From an uncultured Eubacteriales bacterium (GTDB lineage Bacteria; Bacillota; Clostridia; Oscillospirales; Acutalibacteraceae): a DNA stretch of 64,000 nucleotides. Where the stretch lies: the NCBI GenBank assembly GCA_934463035.1, contig CAKSIG010000003.1:232691-296690 (forward strand), given 5' to 3'. Position 1 is the first letter of the stretch; the number at the start of each line of letters is the position of its first letter. The notes under the pieces are model-generated. The model searched no databases. It saw only the letters and a list, made by a program, of their open reading frames with translations, and had not been told where the DNA came from. Positions 8,773 through 17,598 of the stretch are shown here, one piece after another. The translations under genes and the position numbers were made by a program.

Positions 8773-9397
8773 AGTGTTTTATAAAAAATGCGGCAGAATG
8801 AGGTTCGTTTCCCACTTGGATATGAACAGGTTTATGTCACGTATCATTATGCGTTCTGGAATACCCATTTGGTATACCGAGGGATTTAATCCGCACCCGT
8901 ATATTACTTTTGCGTTGCCGCTGCCGCTCGGCTTTGAAAGCGATTACGAAATTATGGATATAAGAGTAGAGGACGATAATATTGCATATAATGAAATTTG
9001 CGATAGACTTTCAGATGTCTGCCCTGAGTATATCAGCATTATTGGTGCGGCGGAGCCCGTTTTAAAAACGGGCAAGGTAGCCTTTGCGGAGTTTTATATT
9101 AGGTTTGAAAATGCGTCAACCGCAAGGGATTTTTATGAGTTTTTGGGCAGGGAGTCGGTTATCTGCCGAAAGACTACAAAGCGCGGCAATGTGAAGGAAA
9201 TTGATATAATTCCAAAAATAATAAAAAAGGAAATAAAAGACGGTACCGTTACCGTTATCCTACCCGCAGGCTCAGAGGATAATCTTAATCCTACTCTTGT
9301 GCTTGACGCCTTTTTTGAGGTTACAGGAGCAAAGCAAGAATACTACGGCGTTACGCGGACAAAAATTTTTGATGCAGATATGAATTTGTTTAAATAG
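8759..9397 (+). CDS. TIGR03936/DUF2344 radical-SAM-associated protein
   Basis: This 212-residue protein begins KNVRVFYKKCGRMRFVSHLD, the conserved start of the TIGR03936/DUF2344 family. The start is the TTG at 8759, because a GGGGAGGG ribosome-binding site lies 8 bp before it inside the upstream gene. Frames extending further upstream lack this support. It contains GFNPHPYITFALPLPLGFES, typical of the family. Function is unknown, but it is almost always encoded with the TIGR03960 radical SAM protein and probably works with it. Confidence 0.87.
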   Translation: MKNVRVFYKKCGRMRFVSHLDMNRFMSRIIMRSGIPIWYTEGFNPHPYITFALPLPLGFESDYEIMDIRVEDDNIAYNEICDRLSDVCPEYISIIGAAEPVLKTGKVAFAEFYIRFENASTARDFYEFLGRESVICRKTTKRGNVKEIDIIPKIIKKEIKDGTVTVILPAGSEDNLNPTLVLDAFFEVTGAKQEYYGVTRTKIFDADMNLFK

Positions 9398-9398
9398 T

Positions 9399-9427
9399 AA
9401 AATCGAGTGCCGCGGCACTCGATTTTT
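9399..9427. terminator. Bidirectional terminator between convergent genes
   Basis: A perfect 24-bp palindrome (AATCGAGTGCCG and its complement, 9401-9424) is followed by T on the plus strand and flanked by A on the left. It serves the radical SAM operon and overlaps the stop codon of the minus-strand activase gene. Confidence 0.9.
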
Positions 9428-10254
9428 TAAAATATTTCATTGAGTTTTTTCATCAATTCGTCATTCGGGACATCAAATTTTGTAACGGGCATATTAAGAG
9501 CCGAATATTTATTCTCACCCATTCGGTGATAGGGTAACAACTCAATTTTCTGCGGCTTATAAGGTGAAAGAAATTCTTTGATTTTTTTCATTTCATCTTC
9601 GCTGTCATTAACTGTCGGGATTATCGGAATACGAATCCAAATTTTTGCTCCGCTTTCAAATAAAAATTTCAGGTTATTTAAAATTAGTTCATTTGAAACA
9701 CCCGTGTATTTCTCGTGCTTCTCATTGCTAAAAACCTTAATATCATATAAAAATAAGTCTGTAAACGGTAAAATTCGTTCAAAATAATCCCAAGGAACAT
9801 TGCCTGCGGTATCGACTGCCGTATGAATACCGTTTTCTTTGCACAGTTTCAGAATTTCGGTTAAAAATTCTATTTGCAGCATACATTCACCGCCTGAAAA
9901 CGTAACACCGCCGTTTGAATTGTCATAAAACGCTTTATCCTTGATTACTTCCGCTAATACTTCGTCCGAGGTATACTCCTTACCGCATATTTTACGTGCG
10001 TTTGAGGGGCAGTATATCTTACATTTTCCGCAAAAGTTACACTTTACCAAATGTGAAGGACATACTTCGCGACATTTGCCGCAACCTGTGCATTTGTCTT
10101 TATAGAACAGCATTTGTTTTTTAAATGATTGGCTTTCGGGGTTGTGGCACCATTGGCAATGCAAATTACAGCCCTTAAAAAATACTGTTGTTCTGATTCC
10201 GGGTCCGTCTACAAATGAATTTCGTTGAATGTCAAAAATATTCGCTTTCAGCAA
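9427..10254 (-). CDS. Glycyl radical enzyme activase
   Basis: This 275-residue radical SAM protein has FFKGCNLHCQWCHNPES, giving Cys29, Cys33 and Cys36 as the 4Fe-4S-SAM site. Two ferredoxin-type motifs follow (CTGCGKCREVCP and CNFCGKCKIYCP), which separates the GRE-dehydratase/decarboxylase activases from the shorter PflA. It also has TFSGGECMLQ and later YDIKV. The family abstracts a hydrogen from the conserved Gly of a partner GRE, using SAM. It lies 23 bp downstream of GRE1 and is very probably co-transcribed with it. It is the only activase in the window, so it may also serve GRE2. Confidence 0.93.
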   Translation of the reverse strand: MLKANIFDIQRNSFVDGPGIRTTVFFKGCNLHCQWCHNPESQSFKKQMLFYKDKCTGCGKCREVCPSHLVKCNFCGKCKIYCPSNARKICGKEYTSDEVLAEVIKDKAFYDNSNGGVTFSGGECMLQIEFLTEILKLCKENGIHTAVDTAGNVPWDYFERILPFTDLFLYDIKVFSNEKHEKYTGVSNELILNNLKFLFESGAKIWIRIPIIPTVNDSEDEMKKIKEFLSPYKPQKIELLPYHRMGENKYSALNMPVTKFDVPNDELMKKLNEIF

Positions 10255-10277
10255 TTAAAACACATCCTGCTTTACAT

Positions 10278-12560
10278 TTATTTATAATAATTTCTTGTCA
10301 GCACTTCTTGTTGCCATTCGGGAGATAGGGCAGTAAATCTTGCGGAAAACCCGCACACGCGCACGATTAAATCGGGATATTTCCCCGGGTGCTTTTGCGC
10401 ATCTAAAAGTTGTTCTTTTGTTGTGCAGTTAAGCTGTAATGAACCAACGGAACTATCAGCAACCGTTCTTATAAATCCCTCGCAAATATCCGTGGTTATT
10501 CTGTCTGACGGTAAAATAATATTTACAACATTTCCTCCCGCCATAGTCGTTTTATCAATGGCTGCAATACTGTTTATAACATCGGTTGCAAACGGTATTT
10601 TTTTCAAACGCGACGGCGTTAAACCTTGTGCAAGATAATCGCCGTTATACCTGCCGTCGGGCGTAGCAAGAGTCTTTTCACCCCAAGATTTTACCTCCGT
10701 ATAACCGAAGTGTCCCATTAGAACTTTGCCGCCGTAGGTACCTTTTAATCTGCCGCACATATCAAATAAATCGTTTTGCAAACGTGCCGCCAACTCACAC
10801 GAGACCGCACTGCCATCGCCCCAGCCATTGCAATTAATTGCATCAACCCGCATATCTTCATTATCTTTCCAATTGTTTCTTACTGCGTTCAAGAATTCAT
10901 ATAAAGTATATTTTTTAGTTTCAAACACTAATTGTCTAATTGCCATTAAAGAATCAATTACTATCGGAAAACCAAAAAATTTAAGTGAATCATCGCGGTA
11001 TTTTGCACCGCCGTTAGTGTAATCCTTTTTATTGCCAACGCAGTCGCCGAGGGTGGAGGAAAAAATCGGCAATGGGCAAACTTTATTCCAAATTTGTCCG
11101 CCCTGTATTGTTATCATCTGGCGTTCTTCAAGCAACGCAAATATATTTTCACAAAGTATGGCATAGACGTCCTCAAAACTTTTTGATTTGTCAATAAGCT
11201 TGAAATCAATACCGATTCTTTCTTTATTGTCTTCAAGTTTATGTATTGAGAGCTCCAATACTTTTGAAAGATTTACGTATGCACCGCAGTCATATTTACC
11301 GCATCCGTTGTCTGTTACATCCCAGCATCCGCTGACTAAATAATCCCTTGCTTCATCAATAGGTCTGTTGGAACGCAACAGTGATGGAATTATTGCGTCG
11401 TCGTTTTGATATAAGATGACGCTCGTACCTTTAATGATCGGTTCGTTGATCAAATCGAGGTATTCTTTTGGAGAATTTTTTGAAAACCTGCATATTATTT
11501 TGGGATAGATTATTTTTTCGTTATCGGCAGCAAGCAGAAATAATTTTGTAAGCTCGTTAAATACAGGAGCTCCATTTTTATCACAGCCGCCTAAAACGTA
11601 TGTGTTTTCAAATTCGTGATCGGCATATCCAATCATTTTTTTATTGTGATCATATACGCAGTCAGAGCTTAGAAGAAATTTACATATAAGGTCATACGCT
11701 TCCGATTTTGTAATAATTCCATTTTCTATATCGTGCTTATAGAACGGATATAAGTCGACATCTATTCTGCCGAACGTATTAGGCCCTACCCCTTCAAGGG
11801 AACCTACTGCTTTGCGGAAGAATGCCAAGAAGTTTAATGCGCTGTAAAAACTGCTAGGTCTGTTCCAAGGCTCCCGTTGCGCCGTATCGGCTATAAGTTT
11901 TAAATTGTTTTTTATATCCTCATCGGTTGCGGTTTTTAGCCTTTCGACGGCTGTATCGGCAAATTTTTCAGACATTTTTTTGAGTTGCAACATTCCGTCT
12001 GCCACAGCGGATAAAAAGTCTTTTTCTTCGTCTGTTTTTGCCGTTTCAAGCTGTTTTACGGCTTTTTCGTAAACCCCTTTAAGTCCCGTTTCTAAAACAG
12101 GACGGTAGTTTAAATTAAAATGCTGCATAGTATCATTATAAGGACCGCAGATAAGATACAGGAGTTCATCGCCCTGTGCGCAGCGCTTTTCCCACAATTT
12201 TGGATCTTGATCAATAAATTTGTGGGAATTTTTTATATAGGTCCAGCCGCCAGGATGTTCGTGATCTTTATTCTTCGATGAGTCGGTTCCCGATTTAGAC
12301 TTATCCCACCAAAATGAGCCGTCGCAGGTGGCGCACATTGTACCTGTCTCAAAATAAAACGGCGAATTATCAAATACAACGGGCTCAAACATATCAACAA
12401 TAGTTCTATATTGAAAAACTTTCATCTGATATGGATTCATTTCCTGCCAATTTGAAGAATTTAAAACTTTAAAGCATTTTTCGGCAAATACATCAGCTTT
12501 TTTGTCAGCCGTATACCAATAATACTGTTTTAGTTCATTCCGCAATAATTCATATTTCAT
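10278..12560 (-). CDS. Glycyl radical enzyme of unassigned class (GRE1)
   Basis: This 760-residue enzyme starts at the ATG at 12560, which has a GGGAG site 8 bp before it. An upstream ATG at 12584 would lie inside the predicted promoter. The C-terminal radical motif is RVCGFSARF with Gly737, and the thiyl-radical Cys is Cys412 in VSGCWDVTDNG. There is no adjacent Cys pair, so it is not pyruvate formate-lyase. Dehydratase GREs (glycerol, propanediol, choline lyase, hydroxyproline) carry Cys-x-Glu, often GCVE; here it is Cys-Trp-Asp, so the reaction cannot be assigned. GRE1 is paired with an activase and faces an AraC regulator. Confidence 0.9.
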   Translation of the reverse strand: MKYELLRNELKQYYWYTADKKADVFAEKCFKVLNSSNWQEMNPYQMKVFQYRTIVDMFEPVVFDNSPFYFETGTMCATCDGSFWWDKSKSGTDSSKNKDHEHPGGWTYIKNSHKFIDQDPKLWEKRCAQGDELLYLICGPYNDTMQHFNLNYRPVLETGLKGVYEKAVKQLETAKTDEEKDFLSAVADGMLQLKKMSEKFADTAVERLKTATDEDIKNNLKLIADTAQREPWNRPSSFYSALNFLAFFRKAVGSLEGVGPNTFGRIDVDLYPFYKHDIENGIITKSEAYDLICKFLLSSDCVYDHNKKMIGYADHEFENTYVLGGCDKNGAPVFNELTKLFLLAADNEKIIYPKIICRFSKNSPKEYLDLINEPIIKGTSVILYQNDDAIIPSLLRSNRPIDEARDYLVSGCWDVTDNGCGKYDCGAYVNLSKVLELSIHKLEDNKERIGIDFKLIDKSKSFEDVYAILCENIFALLEERQMITIQGGQIWNKVCPLPIFSSTLGDCVGNKKDYTNGGAKYRDDSLKFFGFPIVIDSLMAIRQLVFETKKYTLYEFLNAVRNNWKDNEDMRVDAINCNGWGDGSAVSCELAARLQNDLFDMCGRLKGTYGGKVLMGHFGYTEVKSWGEKTLATPDGRYNGDYLAQGLTPSRLKKIPFATDVINSIAAIDKTTMAGGNVVNIILPSDRITTDICEGFIRTVADSSVGSLQLNCTTKEQLLDAQKHPGKYPDLIVRVCGFSARFTALSPEWQQEVLTRNYYK

Positions 12561-12582
12561 AGTATTACTCCCTTTCACACTC

Positions 12583-12611
12583 ATTGTATAGGTCTGACGG
12601 GGTAATTACAA
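12583..12611 (-). promoter_or_regulatory. Promoter of the GRE1-activase operon
   Basis: Read on the minus strand: TTGTAA (12611-12606), a 17-bp spacer, and TACAAT (12588-12583). Transcription would start near 12576, leaving a 16-base leader with the GGGAG site before the ATG at 12560. It lies back to back with the AraC promoter. Confidence 0.55.
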
Positions 12612-12654
12612 TGTAAAAAAACTAATAAATGGATTATTTGAAGATAATTTTTGC

Positions 12655-12682
12655 TTGAAAATGCGTTGAAAACGGATATAAT
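12655..12682 (+). promoter_or_regulatory. Promoter of the first AraC regulator
   Basis: TTGAAA (12655-12660), a 16-bp spacer, and TATAAT (12677-12682) precede an AGAGGTG ribosome-binding site and the ATG at 12706. Confidence 0.65.
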
Positions 12683-12705
12683 TGTTTTAAGAGGTGCAAA
12701 TTTAG

Positions 12706-13479
12706 ATGGAAAATTTGGTTATAGAAAATATAATATCGTTACATATATACAGTCCTAAGTCACAAAAATGGGTATCAAAAGCGCCGCGGAATTGCTGTTA
12801 CTTTGCATACCAGAGAAGTGGCAGTTACAAACATACAATGTCCGATAAAGAACTTATTGCAAGCCACGGGACAATTCTCTTTATAAATGGTGAAGATTCA
12901 TATATAGTTAACGAACTATGTCAGGGAGACGCTATATGCGCTGTAATTCAGGTAAAGAATGCACCGAAATCTTTTTTATTTGATACGTGTGACGATAAAT
13001 CGTATATCAGCCTGTTTAATTCTTTATTGTTGCATTCTGATACTTCCGTTGCAAGTAATTATTATATTTCTCTTGGCATTTTGTATGAACTATTCGGGAA
13101 GATTTACAGACAAAAAGAAAAAAATTACATAGGAAAAGGCACACAGGCAGCAGTTCAAAAGGTGCATAGTTATATCAATAATAATTATATGAATGCCAAC
13201 CTTAGTATGAATGAGCTATCAGCGGTGGGGAATACAGAGATACATAGGCTGAATTCATTATTTAAAAATGAATACGGTATGACATGCTGGCAGTACGTTA
13301 TGTCTGTGCGCATAGCCAATGCGGGCAACTTGCTTAAAGCTACCGATTATTCAATAAATACTATCGCAGAACTTTGCGGTTTCACCGACCCATATTATTT
13401 CAGCAGAGCTTTTAAAAAGGTGTATGGGTCTTCACCGAATACGTTTCGGAAAATAGAATTAAAAAAAATCAGCGATTGA
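12706..13479 (+). CDS. AraC-family regulator, divergent from GRE1
   Basis: This 257-residue protein has a cupin-like N-terminal sensing region (about residues 1-130). The C-terminal AraC double helix-turn-helix is at about 155-250, with MNELSAVGNTEIHRLNSLFK and TIAELCGFTDPYYFSRAFKK. Such proteins bind a small molecule and activate a neighbouring operon. It diverges from GRE1 with 145 bp between the starts, so GRE1 and its activase are the natural targets. It is a distant paralogue of the second AraC gene beside GRE2. Confidence 0.9.
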   Translation: MENLVIENIISLHIYSPKSQKWVSKAPRNCCYFAYQRSGSYKHTMSDKELIASHGTILFINGEDSYIVNELCQGDAICAVIQVKNAPKSFLFDTCDDKSYISLFNSLLLHSDTSVASNYYISLGILYELFGKIYRQKEKNYIGKGTQAAVQKVHSYINNNYMNANLSMNELSAVGNTEIHRLNSLFKNEYGMTCWQYVMSVRIANAGNLLKATDYSINTIAELCGFTDPYYFSRAFKKVYGSSPNTFRKIELKKISD

Positions 13480-13550
13480 ATCAATTTAATCAATAAACGC
13501 AGGCAAGGCAGTAAAAGGTGGTAAGTGTAACCATAGCAGATGTGACTTGT

Positions 13551-14654
13551 TTAAAACAGTGATATAGATTTTTTTACAGCAATAATAATGTCGTTCCGCA
13601 TTTCCTGAATAGGGGAATTAAGCACGTGCTGTGCGTAATAAACCGACAGCTTGTTCTTTCTGTCAACAGCGAGATAGGCTCCTGCGGCGCCGCCCCAACC
13701 GAAGTCGGTCTTTTTGTCTGTTGAATCGGGACACCGAACGCCCAGACCGTATCCGTAATCTTTAAGCCAATAATTGCGCTTTTGCTGATTTGTCAGCATA
13801 TCGGTACTCATCATATCAACGGTTTCGCTTTTTATGATTTTCCCCGTTCTGAGCGCTTCTAAAAATTTTATGTAATCGTTTACGGTTGATACACAGCCTG
13901 CACCGCCCGATTCGTACTCACTGCCTAATTTATACGGCATACACCCGCTTGAAAAGTTTTGATTTCCTTTTCCGCAATTTTTCATTGTGCCGTCTTTCAT
14001 ATCATATCGGTACTGTTCGCACAGAGTGTGCCTTGCATCATCGGGCAGGGAAAAAGAACTGTTATTCATACCAAGCGGTTCAAAAATGTGCTTTAAAACA
14101 TAATTTCCGAAACGTTCTCCGCTTACGATTTCAATTACAGCCGCCAACACATCGTGGCACAAACTGTATTCAAAACGTTCCTCGGGGTCAAACAATAAAG
14201 GCTCGCTTGCCAAACGGCGGACGGTATCGACGGTTGGACATTTTCCGCCTGACTCGTCTCTTGCCTTTATTATTGCGGGTGAGTTTGTATCATAAGAAAA
14301 TCCCGCGGTCATGCAAAACAGGTCTTTTATCGTTATATCGCGCTTAGCGCTGCGTAAAGTCTGCCCGTCTCTTACGCTCATATATTTGTATTCGGGTATA
14401 TAATGGCAGAGCTTGTCTTCAAGCCGTATTTTGCCGTTTTCTAAAAGCTGTAACGCCGCAGCACAGGTTATAGGCTTTGAGCAGGAATAAATATTATAAA
14501 CCTCGTCGCCGCACATCGGTATGCGTTTTTCTAAATCGGAATATCCGAATTGTTTTCGGTATACTTCCTTGCCGTCGTAAAAAACCGCACAGTCGTTGCC
14601 GGGAACGCCGCAATTTATAAAATGCTGTTGCAATTTTTCAAGTTCTTCAAACAT
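13551..14654 (-). CDS. Serine hydrolase, class C beta-lactamase/PBP4* fold
   Basis: This 367-residue protein has the active-site motif S57-C-S-K60 (YSCSKPITCAAALQLLENG), the family context YIPEYK, and a catalytic-Tyr region near YSLCHD. No signal peptide is seen, so it acts in the cytoplasm as an esterase, amidase or D-aminopeptidase-like enzyme rather than as a resistance beta-lactamase. AGGAGG precedes the ATG, 3 bp after the dipeptidase stop. It is the last gene of the GRE2 operon. Cleaving an ester or amide of the GRE2 substrate is an inference from position. About 70 bp of sequence without features separates it from the AraC gene. Confidence 0.85.
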   Translation of the reverse strand: MFEELEKLQQHFINCGVPGNDCAVFYDGKEVYRKQFGYSDLEKRIPMCGDEVYNIYSCSKPITCAAALQLLENGKIRLEDKLCHYIPEYKYMSVRDGQTLRSAKRDITIKDLFCMTAGFSYDTNSPAIIKARDESGGKCPTVDTVRRLASEPLLFDPEERFEYSLCHDVLAAVIEIVSGERFGNYVLKHIFEPLGMNNSSFSLPDDARHTLCEQYRYDMKDGTMKNCGKGNQNFSSGCMPYKLGSEYESGGAGCVSTVNDYIKFLEALRTGKIIKSETVDMMSTDMLTNQQKRNYWLKDYGYGLGVRCPDSTDKKTDFGWGGAAGAYLAVDRKNKLSVYYAQHVLNSPIQEMRNDIIIAVKKSISLF

Positions 14655-14657
14655 AAG

Positions 14658-16016
14658 TTATGCCTCCTTGCAGATTCTTACTATTGCTCTTGCGAACATT
14701 TTTGCGGCGGAAACAAGTGTGTCAAGATTATAGCACTCATCGTTGCCGTGCGCTTCGTCGCCGCCGTCGCCGTAGAGAACTCCGCCGAATGCAACGGCGC
14801 CGTCCTTTACGTGCGCGTAGGTCGCTCCGTCAGCGGCGTAAGGCTCGTCTTCTCTGCCTGTAAATTCTTTGTATACCGCACATAATTCTTTTACAAAATA
14901 GCTGTCCTTCGGAACGTAATGAGGCTCGGTAAGCGAAACGGCTTTTGCAGGCACCTTGAATTTATCCAAGATGATTTTTGCAATATCGGCAGAGCGGTTC
15001 CTTGCGTTTACTCGGCAGTTGGAAACAAACTCAAATGTTTCGCCGTCATAGCTTAACGATACTAACGATAAAGCGTTTTCGTTGCTTTCAAGTCCGAAAT
15101 TTTCTCCGAAAAATGTGCCGTGGGGGTAAAGTGCCGATAACCTTTTAAAAGCACTGTCCTTGTTTTCAAACTGTGAAAGTGCTTCAAGTAATGCCGTAAG
15201 CGGATTTACGCCCCAATGCGGGTGTGCGGTATGGGTGCTTTTGCCGAATACCGTGATTTCTAAATAATCCGTCATAGGCTCAATCTTATAGGTTATATCT
15301 TTGATTTTATCTAATTTTTCCCCGATTTCTTTTGCGGAAATATTTTTGATTTTTGCGGCGGCGGTTTCGGGGGTAACGTTTGAAAATGTGCCGCCCGAAT
15401 GTAAAGATATAACGTTTTCGGAATTAAATTGCGTTTTTCCCTCAATATTGAATTTTCCTGTTTCAGAGTATGCAACAGGAAAACAGCAGTCGGGTGCAAA
15501 AGCATATTCGGGCAGGGTATTGACCTTCAAATAGTCCTTAAAGTCGTGCATACCGCTTTCCTCGTCGGAACCGAAAAATATCTGTACCTTGTCTTTAAGG
15601 TCAATGCCGCATTCTTTTAATGCATAAACGGCAAAAAGAGCGGCAACTGTGGGACCCTTGTTGTCAAGACTGCCCCTGCCGTAGATCAGATTGTCCTTTA
15701 TTGCTGCTTCAAACGGGGGAGTTGCCCATTTGTCTGCATTAACGCTTACAACGTCCGTGTGGCACAGTATTCCCAATTTTTCACCGCCGCGGCCGTATTC
15801 CGCAATTCTTATTTTGTTTTCAAAATTTTGGATTTTTAAGCCCATTTCCTCCGCTTTGTCGGATATAAATTCCAACGCTCTGAAAATTCCGCCGCCGTAT
15901 GGTTTGCCGTCTTCGGGCGCTGACTTTACGCTTGGTATCGCTATAAAATCCTTCAAAACCTTTGTCATATTTTCCTTTTGACCGTCGATAAATTTGTCAA
16001 CCGATTTTATATCCAT
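14658..16016 (-). CDS. M20 metallopeptidase, PepV/Sapep dipeptidase type
   Basis: This 452-residue cytoplasmic zinc peptidase has the metal-site motifs CHTDVVSV, YGRGSLDNKGP (bridging Asp) and FGSDEESGM (catalytic Glu pair). A lid-domain insertion and a C-terminal metal His in DEAHGNDE follow. The order matches PepV-like dipeptidases (Xaa-His/beta-Ala type), though M20 members also hydrolyse N-acyl amino acids and carbamates. The ATG at 16016 has AGAGGAAA 8 bp before it; a GTG at 16034 is in frame but overlaps the upstream stop. It may release an amide-bound substrate for the pathway. Confidence 0.88.
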   Translation of the reverse strand: MDIKSVDKFIDGQKENMTKVLKDFIAIPSVKSAPEDGKPYGGGIFRALEFISDKAEEMGLKIQNFENKIRIAEYGRGGEKLGILCHTDVVSVNADKWATPPFEAAIKDNLIYGRGSLDNKGPTVAALFAVYALKECGIDLKDKVQIFFGSDEESGMHDFKDYLKVNTLPEYAFAPDCCFPVAYSETGKFNIEGKTQFNSENVISLHSGGTFSNVTPETAAAKIKNISAKEIGEKLDKIKDITYKIEPMTDYLEITVFGKSTHTAHPHWGVNPLTALLEALSQFENKDSAFKRLSALYPHGTFFGENFGLESNENALSLVSLSYDGETFEFVSNCRVNARNRSADIAKIILDKFKVPAKAVSLTEPHYVPKDSYFVKELCAVYKEFTGREDEPYAADGATYAHVKDGAVAFGGVLYGDGGDEAHGNDECYNLDTLVSAAKMFARAIVRICKEA

Positions 16017-16033
16017 TATAATTTCCTCTTTCA

Positions 16034-16834
16034 CTAAAAATTATTGTATTTCAGCCATTCAAGCAATAAATCCACCCATTGATGTACGTGTGTTTTAACT
16101 CTGTCATCGGTATCGCCATCTGCGAGACCGATGCCGTGCCAGCCGTCGGGGAATATATGAAATTCTGTCGGAATGCCGTGTTCTTTCAGTGCTTTGACAT
16201 AGTTAATACTGTTAAATACATGAACCTCGCTGTCGGTCAGACAATGCCAGATAAAAGCAGGCGGCGTCCTTTCGGAAACAATATCGGCAGGTGTAAGCTG
16301 TTTTTCAAGTTTTAGATTATTTCCGCCGAGAAAATTTACCGCCGAGTCTGCGTGTCCCAAATTGCCGTAAAGGTATATTACGGGGTAGCAGAGTATTTGC
16401 AGGTTGGGAATAAAGTCCTCCTTATCAATCTCGTCTTTGTCGGTATAGTCTATGTCTTCAAAAAATGTTGAGACAAGCGCCGCAAGGTGACCGCCTGCCG
16501 AAGTGCCCATAACCGCAATTTTGGATTTATTTATGCCGTATTTCGCACTGTGATACCTGACAAATTTTACCGCCCGTCTTGCGTCAAGCAACGGCAACGG
16601 AAAACCGTATGGTTTTATTCTGTAATCAACCACAAAAGCGGTTATGCCGACGCTTGCCAGAAATTCGGCATATCTTTCGCCCGAATGCGGGGTTCGCATC
16701 ATATAAGCTCCGCCCGCAAAAACTATAACGGCACCGTCGGATTTTTTAACGTTCGGTATATATGATTTAATATGTATATCACCGCTGTGTCCGCAGGATA
16801 TGCTGTTCCATAAATTCATAGTTTCAACAGTCAC
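16034..16834 (-). CDS. Alpha/beta hydrolase (acetyl-esterase-like)
   Basis: This protein of about 266 residues has the nucleophile elbow GTSAGGH, an oxyanion region VFAGGAY in place of the usual HGGG, and a C-terminal His in DGWHGIG. This is the layout of the BD-FAE/esterase-lipase family acting on short acyl esters. The GTG at 16834 is chosen because AGAGGTG lies 6 bp before it, inside the end of the dehydrogenase gene (stop at 16846). The next in-frame ATG is at 16819. It has no signal peptide, so it is cytoplasmic. It is the third gene of the GRE2 operon. Confidence 0.87.
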   Translation of the reverse strand: MTVETMNLWNSISCGHSGDIHIKSYIPNVKKSDGAVIVFAGGAYMMRTPHSGERYAEFLASVGITAFVVDYRIKPYGFPLPLLDARRAVKFVRYHSAKYGINKSKIAVMGTSAGGHLAALVSTFFEDIDYTDKDEIDKEDFIPNLQILCYPVIYLYGNLGHADSAVNFLGGNNLKLEKQLTPADIVSERTPPAFIWHCLTDSEVHVFNSINYVKALKEHGIPTEFHIFPDGWHGIGLADGDTDDRVKTHVHQWVDLLLEWLKYNNF

Positions 16835-16845
16835 TGTTTTCACCT

Positions 16846-17598
16846 CTATGTTGCAGAACTGTCGCCGCCGTCGGCAACAACTGTGTGTCCGCATATTATC
16901 TCTCCGTAATCGCTCATAAGGTAGTATGCAAGCTCGGCTATTTCATCTGGACGTATAAATCTACCTATTGCATGACGTTCGTACGGCTGGTCAATGCTGT
17001 GGGCATATCTTGCTATCATCGGAGTGAATGTTGCGCCTGGGGCTATTCCGTTAATTATAATGCCGTTCCCGCCGTATTTTTTGCCAAAAGCCCGCGTCCA
17101 TTTGATAATAGATAGTTTTGCGGCGCCGTAAGAGCCGATTATGTCCATACAGGCGGCATTTGAGGCAATGTTTAATATATTACCCTTTATATCGTTGTTT
17201 ATAAAATAATCTATTTCATTTCGCATCATAAAAAATGCGGATTTGAAGTTCACATCGGTCAATGCATCCCACTCGTCTTCGGTTATGTCCCACGGTTCAT
17301 AGCCTCTGCCTGTTAATACTGCGGTGCTGACAGCGGCGGCGTTCACAAAACCGTCAAGACCGCCCATAATTCTTTTTGCACGGTCGATGTTTTGCTTGCA
17401 TAATGATAAGTCTGTTATATCCCATTTAATATAATTAATTTTAGGCGATGATATATCGGAAACAGTATTCTTTAATTTTTCTTCATTCTTGCCTGCGATT
17501 ATAACCGAGGCGCCTCGGTTGACGAATTTTTTTGCAATCGCTTTTCCGATACCGCTTCCGCCGCCCGTAATAAGTATTTTTTTGCAACGAAGCTCCAT
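16846..17598 (-). CDS. Short-chain dehydrogenase/reductase
   Basis: This 250-residue SDR has the NAD(P) motif TGGGSGIG (residues 11-18), NAAA at 86-89, and the catalytic triad Ser146, Tyr157 and Lys161 (GSYGAAK). The terminal APGATFTPM and C-terminal dimer region VADGGDS are typical of classical SDRs. An aldehyde or ketone formed by GRE2 would be a logical substrate, as in other GRE pathways where radical dehydration yields a carbonyl that a dehydrogenase then processes. That link is inferred. Its ATG overlaps the GRE2 stop, so translation is coupled. Confidence 0.9.
   Translation of the reverse strand: MELRCKKILITGGGSGIGKAIAKKFVNRGASVIIAGKNEEKLKNTVSDISSPKINYIKWDITDLSLCKQNIDRAKRIMGGLDGFVNAAAVSTAVLTGRGYEPWDITEDEWDALTDVNFKSAFFMMRNEIDYFINNDIKGNILNIASNAACMDIIGSYGAAKLSIIKWTRAFGKKYGGNGIIINGIAPGATFTPMIARYAHSIDQPYERHAIGRFIRPDEIAELAYYLMSDYGEIICGHTVVADGGDSSAT

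Noticed and set aside
10278..12560. GRE1 as pyruvate formate-lyase or choline TMA-lyase
   Set aside because: There is no adjacent Cys pair as in PFL and no GCVE motif as in CutC, and no CutD or microcompartment genes are near.
13551..14654. Antibiotic-resistance beta-lactamase
   Set aside because: It has the SxxK fold but no signal peptide, and lies at the end of a metabolic operon. An intracellular esterase or peptidase role fits better.
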